Numbered from the stretch's first letter, positions 1 through 7,947 are shown. The stretch: DNA of 32,694 nt from Collinsella sp. (GCA_018380195.1 JAGZUC010000023.1:1-32694); one strand, 5' to 3'. The notes: a model not told the origin generated them from the sequence alone. Translations and numbers: made by a program.

Positions 1-45
1 CGGCGCCCCCGGGGCCCGGATGGGGCCTCGGGGACGTTCGGCTAG
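1..45 (+). CDS. Possible 3' end of a truncated gene at the window edge
   Basis: Frame 1 is open from the first base and stops at TAG 43-45, giving 14 residues (RRPRGPDGASGTFG). Nearly every codon ends in G or C, and the local GC content is higher than in the neighbouring genes. The same flavour returns at the right edge (32653-32694). It may be the tail of a gene cut by the window, possibly an insertion-sequence transposase, but 14 codons cannot prove coding. Confidence 0.2.
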   Translation, partial: RRPRGPDGASGTFG

Positions 46-151
46 CTGCGGGAACGGCCTGTCCGCCTAATGTGTTCGGCTGAGATCGGAAATCAACCAT
101 CCACGCAATGCCCGAACTGTTACGCATCAGCCCCCAACCGACCGCGACAGC

Positions 152-218
152 AGTTGCGGTGAAATAGTTCCTGTTTGGCCGGCCTGGGCTGTTATCTAGG
201 AACTATTCCACCGCAACT
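152..218. repeat. 67-bp palindromic repeat, copy 1
   Basis: Two 21-nt arms (152-172 and 198-218), matching except at one position, flank a 25-nt loop. The left arm begins AGTTGCGGTGAAATAG. A second copy with the same total length, arm sequence and loop start (GTTTGGCC) lies at 6989-7055. It resembles a REP or MITE-type intergenic element. The rest of 46-302 shows no gene that I can support. Confidence 0.85.
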
Positions 219-302
219 TATAAAGGGGACTGGGTTGTTGTGTCGGAGAAAGGGAGGGAGGTACCCGGGCCGAAGGAGAAACTCGGGATTGAAGCTCGAA
301 AG

Positions 303-1616
303 TTAGTGCTCGGGAGTCAGGATCACCAGGGCGTCGTGCTCAAAGGGATGCTGAGCTACGCGCACGGTGCCGTCGCCGTTATCGCGAACGGGCAGCTTGG
401 CGATGCGCTTGGCCTCCATGTCGAGGGCCGTCGCCGTCCAGCCGCGCGCGCTATCAAGCTTAAATGTAAGTGCTGTGGTACGCGGCAGATAGGTGACAAC
501 ACGCTCGCCAATACGCGCCACACGGATGGACTCGCGCGCGTCATCGAGCAGCTCCTGTGCCGGGATAACGGCGAGAGCGTCGTCGCTAGCCGTGGCACCC
601 AGGCCGGCAAGCACGTGCTCGATGGCGGCAAAATCCCACACGCCCGCAAACTGCAGACACTCCTGCCAGCGGAACGGCATGTCAAAGCCCTCACCCAGCA
701 CCGAACCCTGGCTGCGCGATGTCTGCCAGTTCCAAACGCCGTGGGCGCCGTAGGTCACGCCCGCGCTGGCGCCGGCAAGGATCGAAGACCACACGCTCGC
801 GCGACAGTCCTGCGCAGTAAAACGCCAGTACACGTTGCGCGACGCACCCATCTGCTCGTAGCAGGGCTCGGAGTTGACCATCGGCTTTTTGGGATAGCTG
901 GCGATAAAGTCCTGCGGCAGGTGCCAGGCCTCGGGCTGGCCTTCGTAGTTGTGGCCGGGCTGGAACATATAGAAGTCCAGGCGGTCCAAATACTGCGCGG
1001 GAATCGTGCGGTTACCGCGATTGATGTGCATGGTACGCAGGGCCTCGGGCGCGCGCTTCGCAACCTCGTCGAGCGCATCCTCGTAATAGGCAATCGCCTC
1101 GTCACCGGCAAAGTCCGTGTCGCCCGTCACCACATAGACGGGATCGAACTCGCCCAGGTTCTCGACGACGCGGGCAACGTGGGCACGGACCTCCTCGCGC
1201 GGCATAACCTCGGCACCGCAACGCTCGGCGATCTTAGCGCCCCAGGTACCGGGCACGTAGTTGCACCACATGAGCACGAGCGCCGGACGAATGCCGTGCT
1301 CGACGGCAGCGCGGCACATGGCGGCGGCGCGATCCCAATACGCCTGGTTGGGTTGAGACCAATCAAAGCGCACGCCATCCTCGCTGGCATAGGGCCAAAT
1401 GCCCAGATCGGGGCAGCAGCGATCCCACTGCGGCAGCGTGTTAATCTGCAGCACGTTCATGCCCTGCTCGGCGCGGCGGGTCAGATAGTAGTCCCAGTCG
1501 GCCTCGGGGATGCTGGTAAACGCACTCCAGCACGTATCGGCAAACCAAAAGAACGGCTTGCCCTCGCACAAAAAACCGTCCTGACGACCGTTGACGGTCA
1601 GTTTTCCCAAACTCAT
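303..1616 (-). CDS. DUF4038 family glycoside hydrolase (apiosidase-like), cytosolic
   Basis: 437 aa. The N-terminal and central part resembles the DUF4038 / apiosidase-like TIM-barrel family (related to GH140): GKPFFWFADTCW near residues 19-30 and EQGMNVLQINTLPQW near 50-64. Candidate acidic catalytic residues are D166/D168 in TGDTDF and E250 in VNSEPCYE; this assignment follows family logic and is not proven. The last roughly 75 residues look like the small beta C-terminal domain usual in this family (annotated as putative collagen-binding). There is no signal peptide, so it should act on substrates already inside the cell. I chose ATG 1616 (MSLGKL) because AAAGGA sits 7 nt upstream; ATG 1622 would abut it. 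It lies 211 nt downstream of a same-strand PTS permease and is probably co-transcribed. The exact glycoside substrate is unknown; apiosides are one family possibility. Confidence 0.85.
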   Translation of the reverse strand: MSLGKLTVNGRQDGFLCEGKPFFWFADTCWSAFTSIPEADWDYYLTRRAEQGMNVLQINTLPQWDRCCPDLGIWPYASEDGVRFDWSQPNQAYWDRAAAMCRAAVEHGIRPALVLMWCNYVPGTWGAKIAERCGAEVMPREEVRAHVARVVENLGEFDPVYVVTGDTDFAGDEAIAYYEDALDEVAKRAPEALRTMHINRGNRTIPAQYLDRLDFYMFQPGHNYEGQPEAWHLPQDFIASYPKKPMVNSEPCYEQMGASRNVYWRFTAQDCRASVWSSILAGASAGVTYGAHGVWNWQTSRSQGSVLGEGFDMPFRWQECLQFAGVWDFAAIEHVLAGLGATASDDALAVIPAQELLDDARESIRVARIGERVVTYLPRTTALTFKLDSARGWTATALDMEAKRIAKLPVRDNGDGTVRVAQHPFEHDALVILTPEH

Positions 1617-1660
1617 CTGCATGTCCTTTCGCTCGATAAAGGAATTGCGAACCGGCAGAA

Positions 1661-1689
1661 GCTTTCGCGGTAACCCCTGATGCGAAAGC
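1661..1689 (-). other. Small stem-loop in the leader of the hydrolase gene
   Basis: GCTTTCGC (1661-1668) and GCGAAAGC (1682-1689) are perfect inverted arms with a 13-nt loop, between the PTS gene and the hydrolase start. It could influence mRNA stability or translation. No U-run follows. Confidence 0.4.
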
Positions 1690-1753
1690 CCCCGCCGTTT
1701 AACAAACCCCTGCGGGCGGACACCACTTGCCCACTCCAGTCTACCTTGCAAGA

Positions 1754-1787
1754 AGGGCCCCGCCGGGCTTGCGCCTGACGGGGCCCT
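1754..1787 (-). terminator. GC-rich intercistronic stem-loop after PTS gene
   Basis: AGGGCCCCG (1754-1762) pairs with CGGGGCCCT (1779-1787), and an inner GGC/GCC stem completes the hairpin. On the minus strand it is followed by TTCTTG, a weak U-run. It lies 40 nt beyond the PTS stop and before the DUF4038 gene, so it may be a leaky terminator or an mRNA-processing hairpin that lowers hydrolase expression relative to the permease. Confidence 0.6.
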
Positions 1788-1827
1788 GTCGTGTAGGTAA
1801 GGTCGTATGCGACCGAATGGCTTGGCC

Positions 1828-3255
1828 TTAGGCCTCCATCTCGGCGAGCTCCTCCTTGGAGAAGCCGGCGACGAAGACGACGGCAGCGGCGATGACAAAG
1901 GAGATTGCCATACCGACGATAGCCCAGACGGTGTTCATCTGGCCACCCTGCAGGTAGTTGGTGAAGACCAGGAAGTTGGAGGCACCGCCAGCGAGGTAAT
2001 AGGTAACGCCCATGAGGCCGGAGAACACAGCGCCGATGGCACCGCCGATGAACATACCGAACATGGTGCGACGGAAGCGCATGAGGATACCGAAGAGTGC
2101 GGGCTCGGTGACGCCGCCGGCGATGGCGGAGATGACGTAGCCCAGGGCAAGACCCTTCTCGTCGGGGTTCTTCATCTTGAGGAAGGCACCGAAGGCGCAG
2201 CCCCAGACAGCGGCCATAGCGCAGTTGGTGGAAACGAAGACGAAGGGATCGTAGCCGGCAGCGATGATCTGAACCTGAGCGAGCAGGATGACGGGCATGT
2301 GCATACCGCAGACCACGAAGAGCTGCCAGAAGGCGCCGAGGACGGCCATGACGAGCAGGATACCGATGCCACCCATGTCAGCGAGACCGAAGAGGGCGTT
2401 AGCGATGAGGCTGCCGATCTCGTTGCCGAGCGGGGCGAGGACGATGAAGGCGATGGGGATGGTAACGATCATGGTGCAGAACGGCGTGAAGACCGTGGAG
2501 AGCACGTCGGGCATGACCTTCTTAAAGAACTTCTCGACGAAGTAGAGGACAGGCACCGAAAGGATAATCGGCAGGACGGACTGCTGATAGTTGGCAGCGG
2601 CGATCTGAATGCCGTAGACGGAGATGATTCCGCCGCCATCCTGGGTCGCGACACTCACGACGGACGGGGCCATGAGGGCGCCGCCGAGGAGCATGCCCAG
2701 AACCGGGGAGGCGCCGAGCTTCTTAGCGGCGGCATAGCCCAGGTAGATGGGGATAAAGGTGAACGTGGCCTCGTACAGGGTGGTGTAGAGGAACGTGTAG
2801 GTCGGATCGGTGTCAGAGAGAACGCCGAGCATGGTGGGACCGAGGACCGCAGCGATGGTGCGGAACAGACCGCCGGCCATGAGCAGCGGGATCAGCTGGG
2901 TCATGGAGCCCGACAGATAGTCGAGGATGATGTTCGGCAGGTTCTTGAGCTCGAACTTCTCCTTGGGAGCATCGAGGTTCTCGTCGACCGCGGCACCCTG
3001 CTTGACGCCGGACATGGCGACGAACTCGGCGAGCACCTTGGGCACGTTCTGGCCGATGATGACCTGGAGCTGGCTGCCGGCGAACTGGCAACCCAGAACA
3101 CCCTTGACCTTCTTGATCTTCTCCACGTCGGCCCTGTTGTTGTCCTTGAGCGTCAGACGCAGACGCGTCATGCAGTTGGTGGCGACGGAAACATTCTCCG
3201 CACCGCCCACGAGCTCGAGGACATCGGTGGCAATCTGCTTGTTATCTACTGCCAT
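1828..3255 (-). CDS. PTS glucose/beta-glucoside-type EIIBC permease
   Basis: 475 aa. This is a phosphotransferase-system permease that imports a sugar and phosphorylates it. The N-terminal EIIB domain (about 1-90) has the phosphocysteine C28 in the usual NCMTRLR context. The EIIC membrane domain follows (about 105-475, roughly ten hydrophobic segments) and contains a GVTEP motif matching the GITEP signature. No EIIA domain is present, so phosphate must come from a separate EIIA. I chose ATG 3255 (MAVDNK) because GGGGAGGGG precedes it; ATG 3270 has no comparable site. Downstream on the same strand is the DUF4038 hydrolase, and upstream is an intergenic region crowded with GTTTAC motifs shared with the isomerase operon at 26948. 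The substrate is probably a glycoside of the glucose/beta-glucoside class; the exact sugar is not determinable. Confidence 0.92.
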   Translation of the reverse strand: MAVDNKQIATDVLELVGGAENVSVATNCMTRLRLTLKDNNRADVEKIKKVKGVLGCQFAGSQLQVIIGQNVPKVLAEFVAMSGVKQGAAVDENLDAPKEKFELKNLPNIILDYLSGSMTQLIPLLMAGGLFRTIAAVLGPTMLGVLSDTDPTYTFLYTTLYEATFTFIPIYLGYAAAKKLGASPVLGMLLGGALMAPSVVSVATQDGGGIISVYGIQIAAANYQQSVLPIILSVPVLYFVEKFFKKVMPDVLSTVFTPFCTMIVTIPIAFIVLAPLGNEIGSLIANALFGLADMGGIGILLVMAVLGAFWQLFVVCGMHMPVILLAQVQIIAAGYDPFVFVSTNCAMAAVWGCAFGAFLKMKNPDEKGLALGYVISAIAGGVTEPALFGILMRFRRTMFGMFIGGAIGAVFSGLMGVTYYLAGGASNFLVFTNYLQGGQMNTVWAIVGMAISFVIAAAVVFVAGFSKEELAEMEA

Positions 3256-3361
3256 GGGACCCCTCCCCATATCATCGTGTGCCTACTCGTTTGGGCGTAG
3301 GCACGCCTTTGGCTCGGCGACTATAACCCCTTACGGCCACCGAACCCTTGGATACGCTGTC

Positions 3362-3378
3362 GTAAACAATGTGTTTAC
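3362..3378. promoter_or_regulatory. LacI-type operator candidate 1 (PTS side)
   Basis: GTAAACA (3362-3368) and TGTTTAC (3372-3378) are perfect inverted arms around a 3-nt spacer, about 107 bp upstream of the PTS start. A further GTTTAC follows at 3384-3389. Confidence 0.65.
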
Positions 3379-3599
3379 TGAACGTTTACTGGCTTTAGTT
3401 TACACGGAACGTCTAATTTGTGGCAATTTTGCCGTCTGTAGTCCGGTGAACGGTAGGAAATCGGGGGTGAACGTACTTGAACGGTAAGGGATTGTCTATT
3501 TGACGCTCTGCTGCTAAATGCCTATTTACGTGGTCTTTTAATTTGGTAAACACCTCTATTCTTTGTTGACCCATCAACAAAAGCCCTGCTAAATGGTGA

Positions 3600-3613
3600 T
3601 AAACGAATGTTTA
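3600..3613. promoter_or_regulatory. LacI-type operator candidate 2
   Basis: TAAACGAATGTTTA is a near-palindrome: five outer base pairs match and two central positions do not. It has the same half-site as the other operator candidates. Confidence 0.5.
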
Positions 3614-3683
3614 GTAATTTGTTGAGTGTTCATTTTGACCGTTTACCGAGTTCATCTGCCTGTTCTGTAGCTCTGCATTAAAC

Positions 3684-3695
3684 TAAACATGTTTA
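3684..3695. promoter_or_regulatory. LacI-type operator candidate 3 (esterase side)
   Basis: TAAACATGTTTA is a perfect 12-bp palindrome located 50 bp before the esterase start codon, where it could block a promoter or early elongation. Confidence 0.6.
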
Positions 3696-3745
3696 AGTTG
3701 TATTGCCGCTGATGTTTACCACTCGCGGCGCAGAGGAGGCAGCTC

Positions 3746-5083
3746 ATGGAACTCAAATCGTGCACCTACGCAACCGTCACCACGCTGGGAGACTTTGGCC
3801 CCTGGATCAGCAAAGTCGTGCTCGACCCGCCGTGCACCGTTCGCGCCAACGATATCGATGCGCGCACCTTCCATATATATGTAGAGCGCCATGAACGCAC
3901 GGGCGAGATCCTGATGCGCAAAGAGCGCGGCGCCGACCACGCCGCACCTTCCGTAGGCTATGTCGACGTCCTCGCCGCCTATCCGTGCGATGAGTGCGGA
4001 CGCAAGCTCGCCTTTGGCACCCATGTGGCGCTCGAGATCGCCGAGCAGCGCCTGACCAAAAAGATCGAGGGCAGCGTGATGGGCTCGCGCTTGCTCGACG
4101 ACCAGCTGCGCATCACGCAGCTCGCGGCCCTTCCCGGCAATGACGGTGACGATCCAACCTGCGGCCTGGTCTTTGACACCTGCCGCGGCGACATCTGTCC
4201 CGCGCTCAAGGGCTGGAGCAATGCCACGCAAAAGACCGCCGTCAACGGCATCGCGCTCGAGTACGGCTTCTTTGAGCCCAGCTTTAAGGCCGAGGACTCC
4301 GCCTGCTTCAACCCCTTCGCGCCCGAAACGACAGTCGTGCCCCAGAAGGCCCCGCTCGTGGTGTACCTGCACGGCGCTGGCGAGGGCAAGGGCGCTACGC
4401 AAGGCGAGGGCGCCACGCGCGCTTATATCGGCAACCGCGTGACGGCCATCAGCCAAGCGCAGATCCAACGCTACTTTGGCGGCTTTGCCTGGGTTCTCGT
4501 GCCGCAGTCGCCCACGTTTTGGATGGACAACGGCACTGAGCAGCTCGGCCACTCCAACCAGAGCATCTACTCCCCCGTCATTAAGGCGCTCATCGACGAG
4601 TTTGTCGCCGAGCATGCCGACCGCATCGACACCGACCGCATCGTGGTCGCTGGCCTTTCCAACGGCGGCTTTATGACGCTGCGCCTGTGCGCCGACTACC
4701 CCGAGTTCTTCGCCGCGGGCCTTCCCTGCTGCGCGCCGTGGTACAACGCCACGGACGAGGACGTTGCTGCCCTTGCCAAGACACCGCTGTGGTTTACGCA
4801 CTCCAAGGGCGATGAGCTCGTGATACCGCAGGAGACCGTGCTGCCGCTCACGGCTCGCCTGCGCGCTGCCGGCGCCAACGTGCATCTCACCTACTTTAGC
4901 CATGTCGAGGACCTGACCGGGCGCTACCGCGAGGCCGACGGCTCGCCCAAGAAGACGTTCAACCATGGCGTGTGGATCCACCAATTCAACGACATGTGTT
5001 ATCAAGACTTCGACGGGGGCAACGTACTTATCGACGGCGAGCCGGTGGGCTGCTGGGAGTGGTCGGCCAGGGTCGACAGGTAA
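3746..5083 (+). CDS. Alpha/beta-hydrolase esterase (prolyl-oligopeptidase/PHB-depolymerase-like fold)
   Basis: 445 aa. The C-terminal half is a serine hydrolase: oxyanion-region motif VVYLHGAGEGKG, nucleophile S305 in GLSNGG, acid D356 in SKGDELV and histidine H407 in NHGVW, all in the expected order. The first roughly 190 residues form an unfamiliar cysteine-containing region that may help recognise substrate. There is no signal peptide, so it should act in the cytosol. AGGAGG lies 6 nt upstream of ATG 3746. It is divergent from the PTS/DUF4038 genes and shares their operator-rich region, suggesting induction by the same sugar. A role in removing acyl groups from imported glycosides is plausible but inferred. 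Confidence 0.8.
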   Translation: MELKSCTYATVTTLGDFGPWISKVVLDPPCTVRANDIDARTFHIYVERHERTGEILMRKERGADHAAPSVGYVDVLAAYPCDECGRKLAFGTHVALEIAEQRLTKKIEGSVMGSRLLDDQLRITQLAALPGNDGDDPTCGLVFDTCRGDICPALKGWSNATQKTAVNGIALEYGFFEPSFKAEDSACFNPFAPETTVVPQKAPLVVYLHGAGEGKGATQGEGATRAYIGNRVTAISQAQIQRYFGGFAWVLVPQSPTFWMDNGTEQLGHSNQSIYSPVIKALIDEFVAEHADRIDTDRIVVAGLSNGGFMTLRLCADYPEFFAAGLPCCAPWYNATDEDVAALAKTPLWFTHSKGDELVIPQETVLPLTARLRAAGANVHLTYFSHVEDLTGRYREADGSPKKTFNHGVWIHQFNDMCYQDFDGGNVLIDGEPVGCWEWSARVDR

Positions 5084-5096
5084 TCTATCCCATCAC

Positions 5097-5217
5097 GGGG
5101 CCGAGGGCTTACCTCTGAAAATGTCCTCGGGCATGCGGCCCGGTTGCACCACGCGCTTCGCGCTGTGCAACCGGGCCGCCCCCTGCGGAATATTTTCAGA
5201 GGTAAGCCCTCGGCCCC
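5097..5217. repeat. 121-nt near-perfect hairpin element
   Basis: Outer arms of 26 nt (5097-5122 and 5192-5217) are perfectly complementary. Inner arms of 15 nt (5135-5149 and 5165-5179) are also perfect, and a CGCG/CGCG pair sits at the tip, all centred on position 5157. An unpaired internal loop of about 12 nt per side separates the outer and inner stems. No U-run follows either arm. It occupies most of the 264-bp spacer between the esterase and the DUF1593 gene. It could be a MITE-like element or a folded RNA that ends or protects the esterase transcript. Confidence 0.8.
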
Positions 5218-5347
5218 GCTGCGTTGACGTTGCTGTTGACCCTGGGCGAGCGCTTCCGGCGGGCCGCCGGGTTGACGACGATGAGGGCGGGGGTCCCGTC
5301 TTGCCTTGCGCGTGACTGACTGAAATGATTTTGGTTGGAGCTTTCTT

Positions 5348-6859
5348 ATGACTCGCGATTTAACTCGAGTGATTGTTACTACTGATATGGAAGTCGATGA
5401 TATGAACTCGCTCGTTCATTTGGCTCTGTATCTCAACTTGCTCGATGTTCAGGCTGTGGTGTACACGGCTTCGCAGTATCATTTTCTTGGGGATGGCGTG
5501 CATTCGCTTGGCGAGGTGAATCCGCATTGGCGTACCAAGGGTCACCGTTCCTATGAGTGGGATGTGGTGCCTCATGAGCCTGATCCGCTTGCTGGGGAGC
5601 TTCGTGAGTATCGACCGTTTCCTGAGCATTGGATCGAGAGCCTCTGGAGCAATGAGTATGCCCAGGCCTGGCCTCAGCTGCAGGCTAATGCGGCCGCTGC
5701 CGGCGAGTCTCCGTTTCCCTCGCCTGCTCAGATGATTGAGCGTACGTTTGTGGGCAATGTTGCCTTTGAAGGCGATGTGCGTGAGGAGTCTGAGGGTTCG
5801 CGCGTGATTGCTCAGGCGATTTTGGATGATGACCCGCGCACGCTTTGGCTGCTCAGTTGGGGCGGTATGAATACGATCGTTCGCGCCCTGATGAGCATTG
5901 CCGAGTGCTATCGCGCCACACCCGAATGGCCTTCTGTGCAACAGTGTGTCTATCAGAAGGTACGCGTGATGGGCGTTGCCGATGGTGTGGGGCAGGACAA
6001 TTCTTGGCTCGACCATGGGCATGAGCTCTTCCCCGATCTCATCTTTTGGTGTGTGCCCTATATGTATGGCGGCTATGTCGATGCCAAGATGGCTCAGCCC
6101 GATACGCTGCCGCTCTTTCAGGCTCCCTGGCCCGAGCAAAATCTCACGCAGGGCAACGGTCCCCTTATGGCGCGCTATATGCTCTATGGCGATGGCAAGG
6201 TGTACGAAAACGAGCCCGAGAGGTTCCAGTTTGGCAAGCATGCCCGCTTGGATTGGGGCTTAGAAGGCATGCCCGCGATGCAATTTGAGCGCGGCGATTT
6301 TATGGCCGAGGGCGACTCGATGACCTATATTCCGCTGCTGCCGTTTGGCCTGCGCGGCATCGATAACCGCGACTTTGACACGTTGCTCGGCCGCATGTTC
6401 CTTGACGGGCATCCCGACTCAGATGCGCCTGCCGGTTTTGCTGCCATAGGTACGCCGGTGGACGGCAACCCCAACCCCTATCTGCGCGCCTACCAGGAAG
6501 ACTTCGCCGCTCGCGCGCAGTGGTGCGCCCATGAGCCCGCGGCCTGCTCGCATCCGGCGTATGTTGCCGAGGTCACGGGCGACATGAGCGCCGCGGCCGG
6601 CGAGCGCGTTGCTCTTGCAGCGACCATCGTCGACCCCGATGGCAGGGGCTTCGATGCTCATTGGAATGTCACCATGGGACCGTCGCGCTATGCAGGCGCT
6701 CAAGATCTGTCGCTATGGCAGGAATGCGCGACGGACGCCACGTTCACCGTACCCGCCGACGCGCAGCCCGGTGACCGCTTCGTGCTCACCCTCAGCGTTA
6801 AAACCCGCGCCGAGCGCCCCTGCACCCGCTACGCCCAGGTCGCCATCACCGTCGCGTAG
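5348..6859 (+). CDS. DUF1593 / Sde182-type nucleoside-hydrolase-like protein
   Basis: 503 aa. The N-terminal part (about 1-390) matches the DUF1593 family, a nucleoside-hydrolase-like fold named after a cellulose-binding protein: the aspartate-rich VTTDMEVDDMNS near residues 10-21 resembles the metal-binding start of nucleoside hydrolases, and WLLSWGGMNTI and DNSWLDHGH are further conserved-looking stretches. The last roughly 90 residues form an Ig-like beta domain (VTGDMSAAAGERVAL onward), as in this family. There is no signal peptide, so the protein is probably cytosolic. GGAG lies 8 nt before ATG 5348. The first third of the gene uses many T-ending codons (GAT, GTT, CTT), unlike its GC3-rich end and its neighbours. 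Substrate is unknown; hydrolysis of a glycosidic bond is the family expectation. Confidence 0.78.
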   Translation: MTRDLTRVIVTTDMEVDDMNSLVHLALYLNLLDVQAVVYTASQYHFLGDGVHSLGEVNPHWRTKGHRSYEWDVVPHEPDPLAGELREYRPFPEHWIESLWSNEYAQAWPQLQANAAAAGESPFPSPAQMIERTFVGNVAFEGDVREESEGSRVIAQAILDDDPRTLWLLSWGGMNTIVRALMSIAECYRATPEWPSVQQCVYQKVRVMGVADGVGQDNSWLDHGHELFPDLIFWCVPYMYGGYVDAKMAQPDTLPLFQAPWPEQNLTQGNGPLMARYMLYGDGKVYENEPERFQFGKHARLDWGLEGMPAMQFERGDFMAEGDSMTYIPLLPFGLRGIDNRDFDTLLGRMFLDGHPDSDAPAGFAAIGTPVDGNPNPYLRAYQEDFAARAQWCAHEPAACSHPAYVAEVTGDMSAAAGERVALAATIVDPDGRGFDAHWNVTMGPSRYAGAQDLSLWQECATDATFTVPADAQPGDRFVLTLSVKTRAERPCTRYAQVAITVA

Positions 6860-6901
6860 CAAGCGGCGGCACCCACATTCGGCACGGAGTGTCCCCAGCC
6901 G

Positions 6902-6982
6902 CCACTCATTTAAGTACGTCCCCAATGAGTGGCCGAAGACTGCCCCCAACGACTAGTCGTTTAAGAACGTCCCCGATGACTA
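6902..6982. repeat. Pair of related small hairpins sharing TTTAAGWACGTCCCC
   Basis: Unit 1 (6902-6932) has CCACTCATT/AATGAGTGG arms and unit 2 (6954-6982) has TAGTC/GACTA arms. Both share the loop sequence TTTAAG(T/A)ACGTCCCC. The arms differ between copies while pairing is retained, which points to selection on structure or to a mobile element family. Confidence 0.65.
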
Positions 6983-6988
6983 CCCAGA

Positions 6989-7055
6989 AGTTGCGGTGGA
7001 ATAGTTCCTGTTTGGCCTTCTATGGCCCACATTTAGGAACTATTTCACCGCAACT
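6989..7055. repeat. 67-bp palindromic repeat, copy 2
   Basis: Arms 6989-7009 and 7035-7055 enclose a 25-nt loop, matching the size and arm sequence of 152-218. The single variable position in the arms (GTGAAATAG versus GTGGAATAG) is swapped between left and right relative to copy 1, while the loop start GTTTGGCC keeps the same orientation. Confidence 0.85.
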
Positions 7056-7185
7056 TAGTTGGGAATGAAAAATGGGCCATGTGTCCCAGTTGTGGAGACC
7101 TCTTGAGCCGTCTGGGTATCGTGCAAGATTGCCTGCTCCCCCATCATCAAAAGTGACACACGCTACCTGTTGATGGGAGGCAGCC

Positions 7186-7923
7186 ATGGGCTTCTTTGAC
7201 AAGATGTTCGAGAAGAAAGAATGCGCGATCTGCGGTACCGAGCTGGGACTTTTGGGAAAGACCAAGATCAACGAAGGTTACCTATGCAAAGAGTGCATCG
7301 GCAAGCTCTCCCCCTTCTTTGGCGGCTATCGCTCCAGCACTGCAGACGATATCCGCGAGCAGCTCGCCTATCGCGAGGCCAATGCCGAGCGCCTGGCCTC
7401 GTTCAATCCCACGCGCACGCTCTCGGCCGGACGCACCAACATCATGCTCGACGAAGACGCGGGTCTGCTGATCATTACCTCGCAGAGCCGCTGGCGCGAC
7501 GCCAATCCCGATATCATCGAGTTCTCGCAGGTGCTTGGTTGCGATATGGATATCGACGAGCACCGCACCGAGATCTATCGCGAGACCAAAGATGGCGAAC
7601 GTGAGAGCTACAATCCGCCGCGCTATGACCTGGACTACGACTTTAACCTGACCATCCACGTCAACACGCCGTACTTTACCGAGATCAACCTGCGCGTGAA
7701 CGACTCCACCATCGACCAGCGCGGCTCCATCGAATACCGCGAGGCCAAGCGCCAGGCAACCGAGGTCCGCGACGCGCTGGTGCAGCTGCGTCAGGAAACG
7801 CGCGACAGTGTCGTGGCCGCTAAGGCCCCCAAGACCGCGGTCACCTGCCCCTTCTGCGGAGCCACCACCATTCCCGATGCCAGCGGGCGCTGCGAATACT
7901 GCGGCGGCGCCATCGGCGCATAG
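7186..7923 (+). CDS. DUF4428-type zinc-finger protein
   Basis: 245 aa. The N-terminus carries a treble-clef-like zinc site (CAICG at about 13-17 and CKEC at about 34-37), as in DUF4428 proteins, preceded by a basic GFFDKMFEKKE segment. The middle (about 60-215) is charged and probably globular. The C-terminus has a zinc ribbon (CPFCG and CEYCGG). GGGAGG is 6 nt upstream of ATG 7186. It is followed after 24 nt by a TFIIB-type zinc-ribbon membrane protein and then an SPFH protein, so the three likely work together at the membrane. Function is unknown. Confidence 0.78.
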   Translation: MGFFDKMFEKKECAICGTELGLLGKTKINEGYLCKECIGKLSPFFGGYRSSTADDIREQLAYREANAERLASFNPTRTLSAGRTNIMLDEDAGLLIITSQSRWRDANPDIIEFSQVLGCDMDIDEHRTEIYRETKDGERESYNPPRYDLDYDFNLTIHVNTPYFTEINLRVNDSTIDQRGSIEYREAKRQATEVRDALVQLRQETRDSVVAAKAPKTAVTCPFCGATTIPDASGRCEYCGGAIGA

Positions 7924-7947
7924 CCCTCGGCACGGAAAGGACCGATC

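Larger units (their letters stand above)
3256..3745. promoter_or_regulatory. Divergent AT-rich regulatory region with repeated GTTTAC/GTAAAC operators
   Basis: A 490-bp AT-rich spacer between the divergent PTS (minus) and esterase (plus) genes. At least eight GTTTAC/TAAAC-type half-sites are visible, around 3362-3378, 3384-3389, 3398-3404, 3545-3552, 3600-3613, 3641-3646, 3684-3695 and 3713-3719. The same half-site recurs upstream of the isomerase operon and of the LacI gene. No gene was seen inside. The region probably binds the LacI regulator encoded at 27208-28218 several times, possibly with looping; this is inferred. Confidence 0.7.
6860..7185. other. Gene-free spacer built of short palindromic repeats
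   Basis: A 326-bp spacer containing two related short hairpins (6902-6932 and 6954-6982) and the second copy of the 67-bp element (6989-7055). About 130 bp of plain leader follows, with GGGAGG before ATG 7186. No ORF was considered credible. Confidence 0.7.

Noticed and set aside
240..1673. Long plus-strand open frame of 477 codons
   Set aside because: It lies opposite the well-supported DUF4038 hydrolase, has no family resemblance and no good start site; high-GC antisense frames are often open.
1807..3300. Plus-strand open frame of 497 codons rich in Asp, Glu, Gly and His
   Set aside because: Antisense shadow of the PTS EIIBC gene; the composition is the complement of membrane-protein codons.
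3716..5005. Minus-strand open frame opposite the esterase
   Set aside because: The plus-strand frame has AGGAGG, a catalytic triad in order and an operator-rich promoter region; the minus frame has none of these.
5097..5217. Ordinary rho-independent terminator
   Set aside because: The structure is too long, has an internal loop and lacks a U-run on both sides.
6860..7185. Possible CRISPR array from the repeated short palindromes
   Set aside because: Only two units of each repeat, no regular spacers and no cas genes; these are dispersed palindromic repeats.
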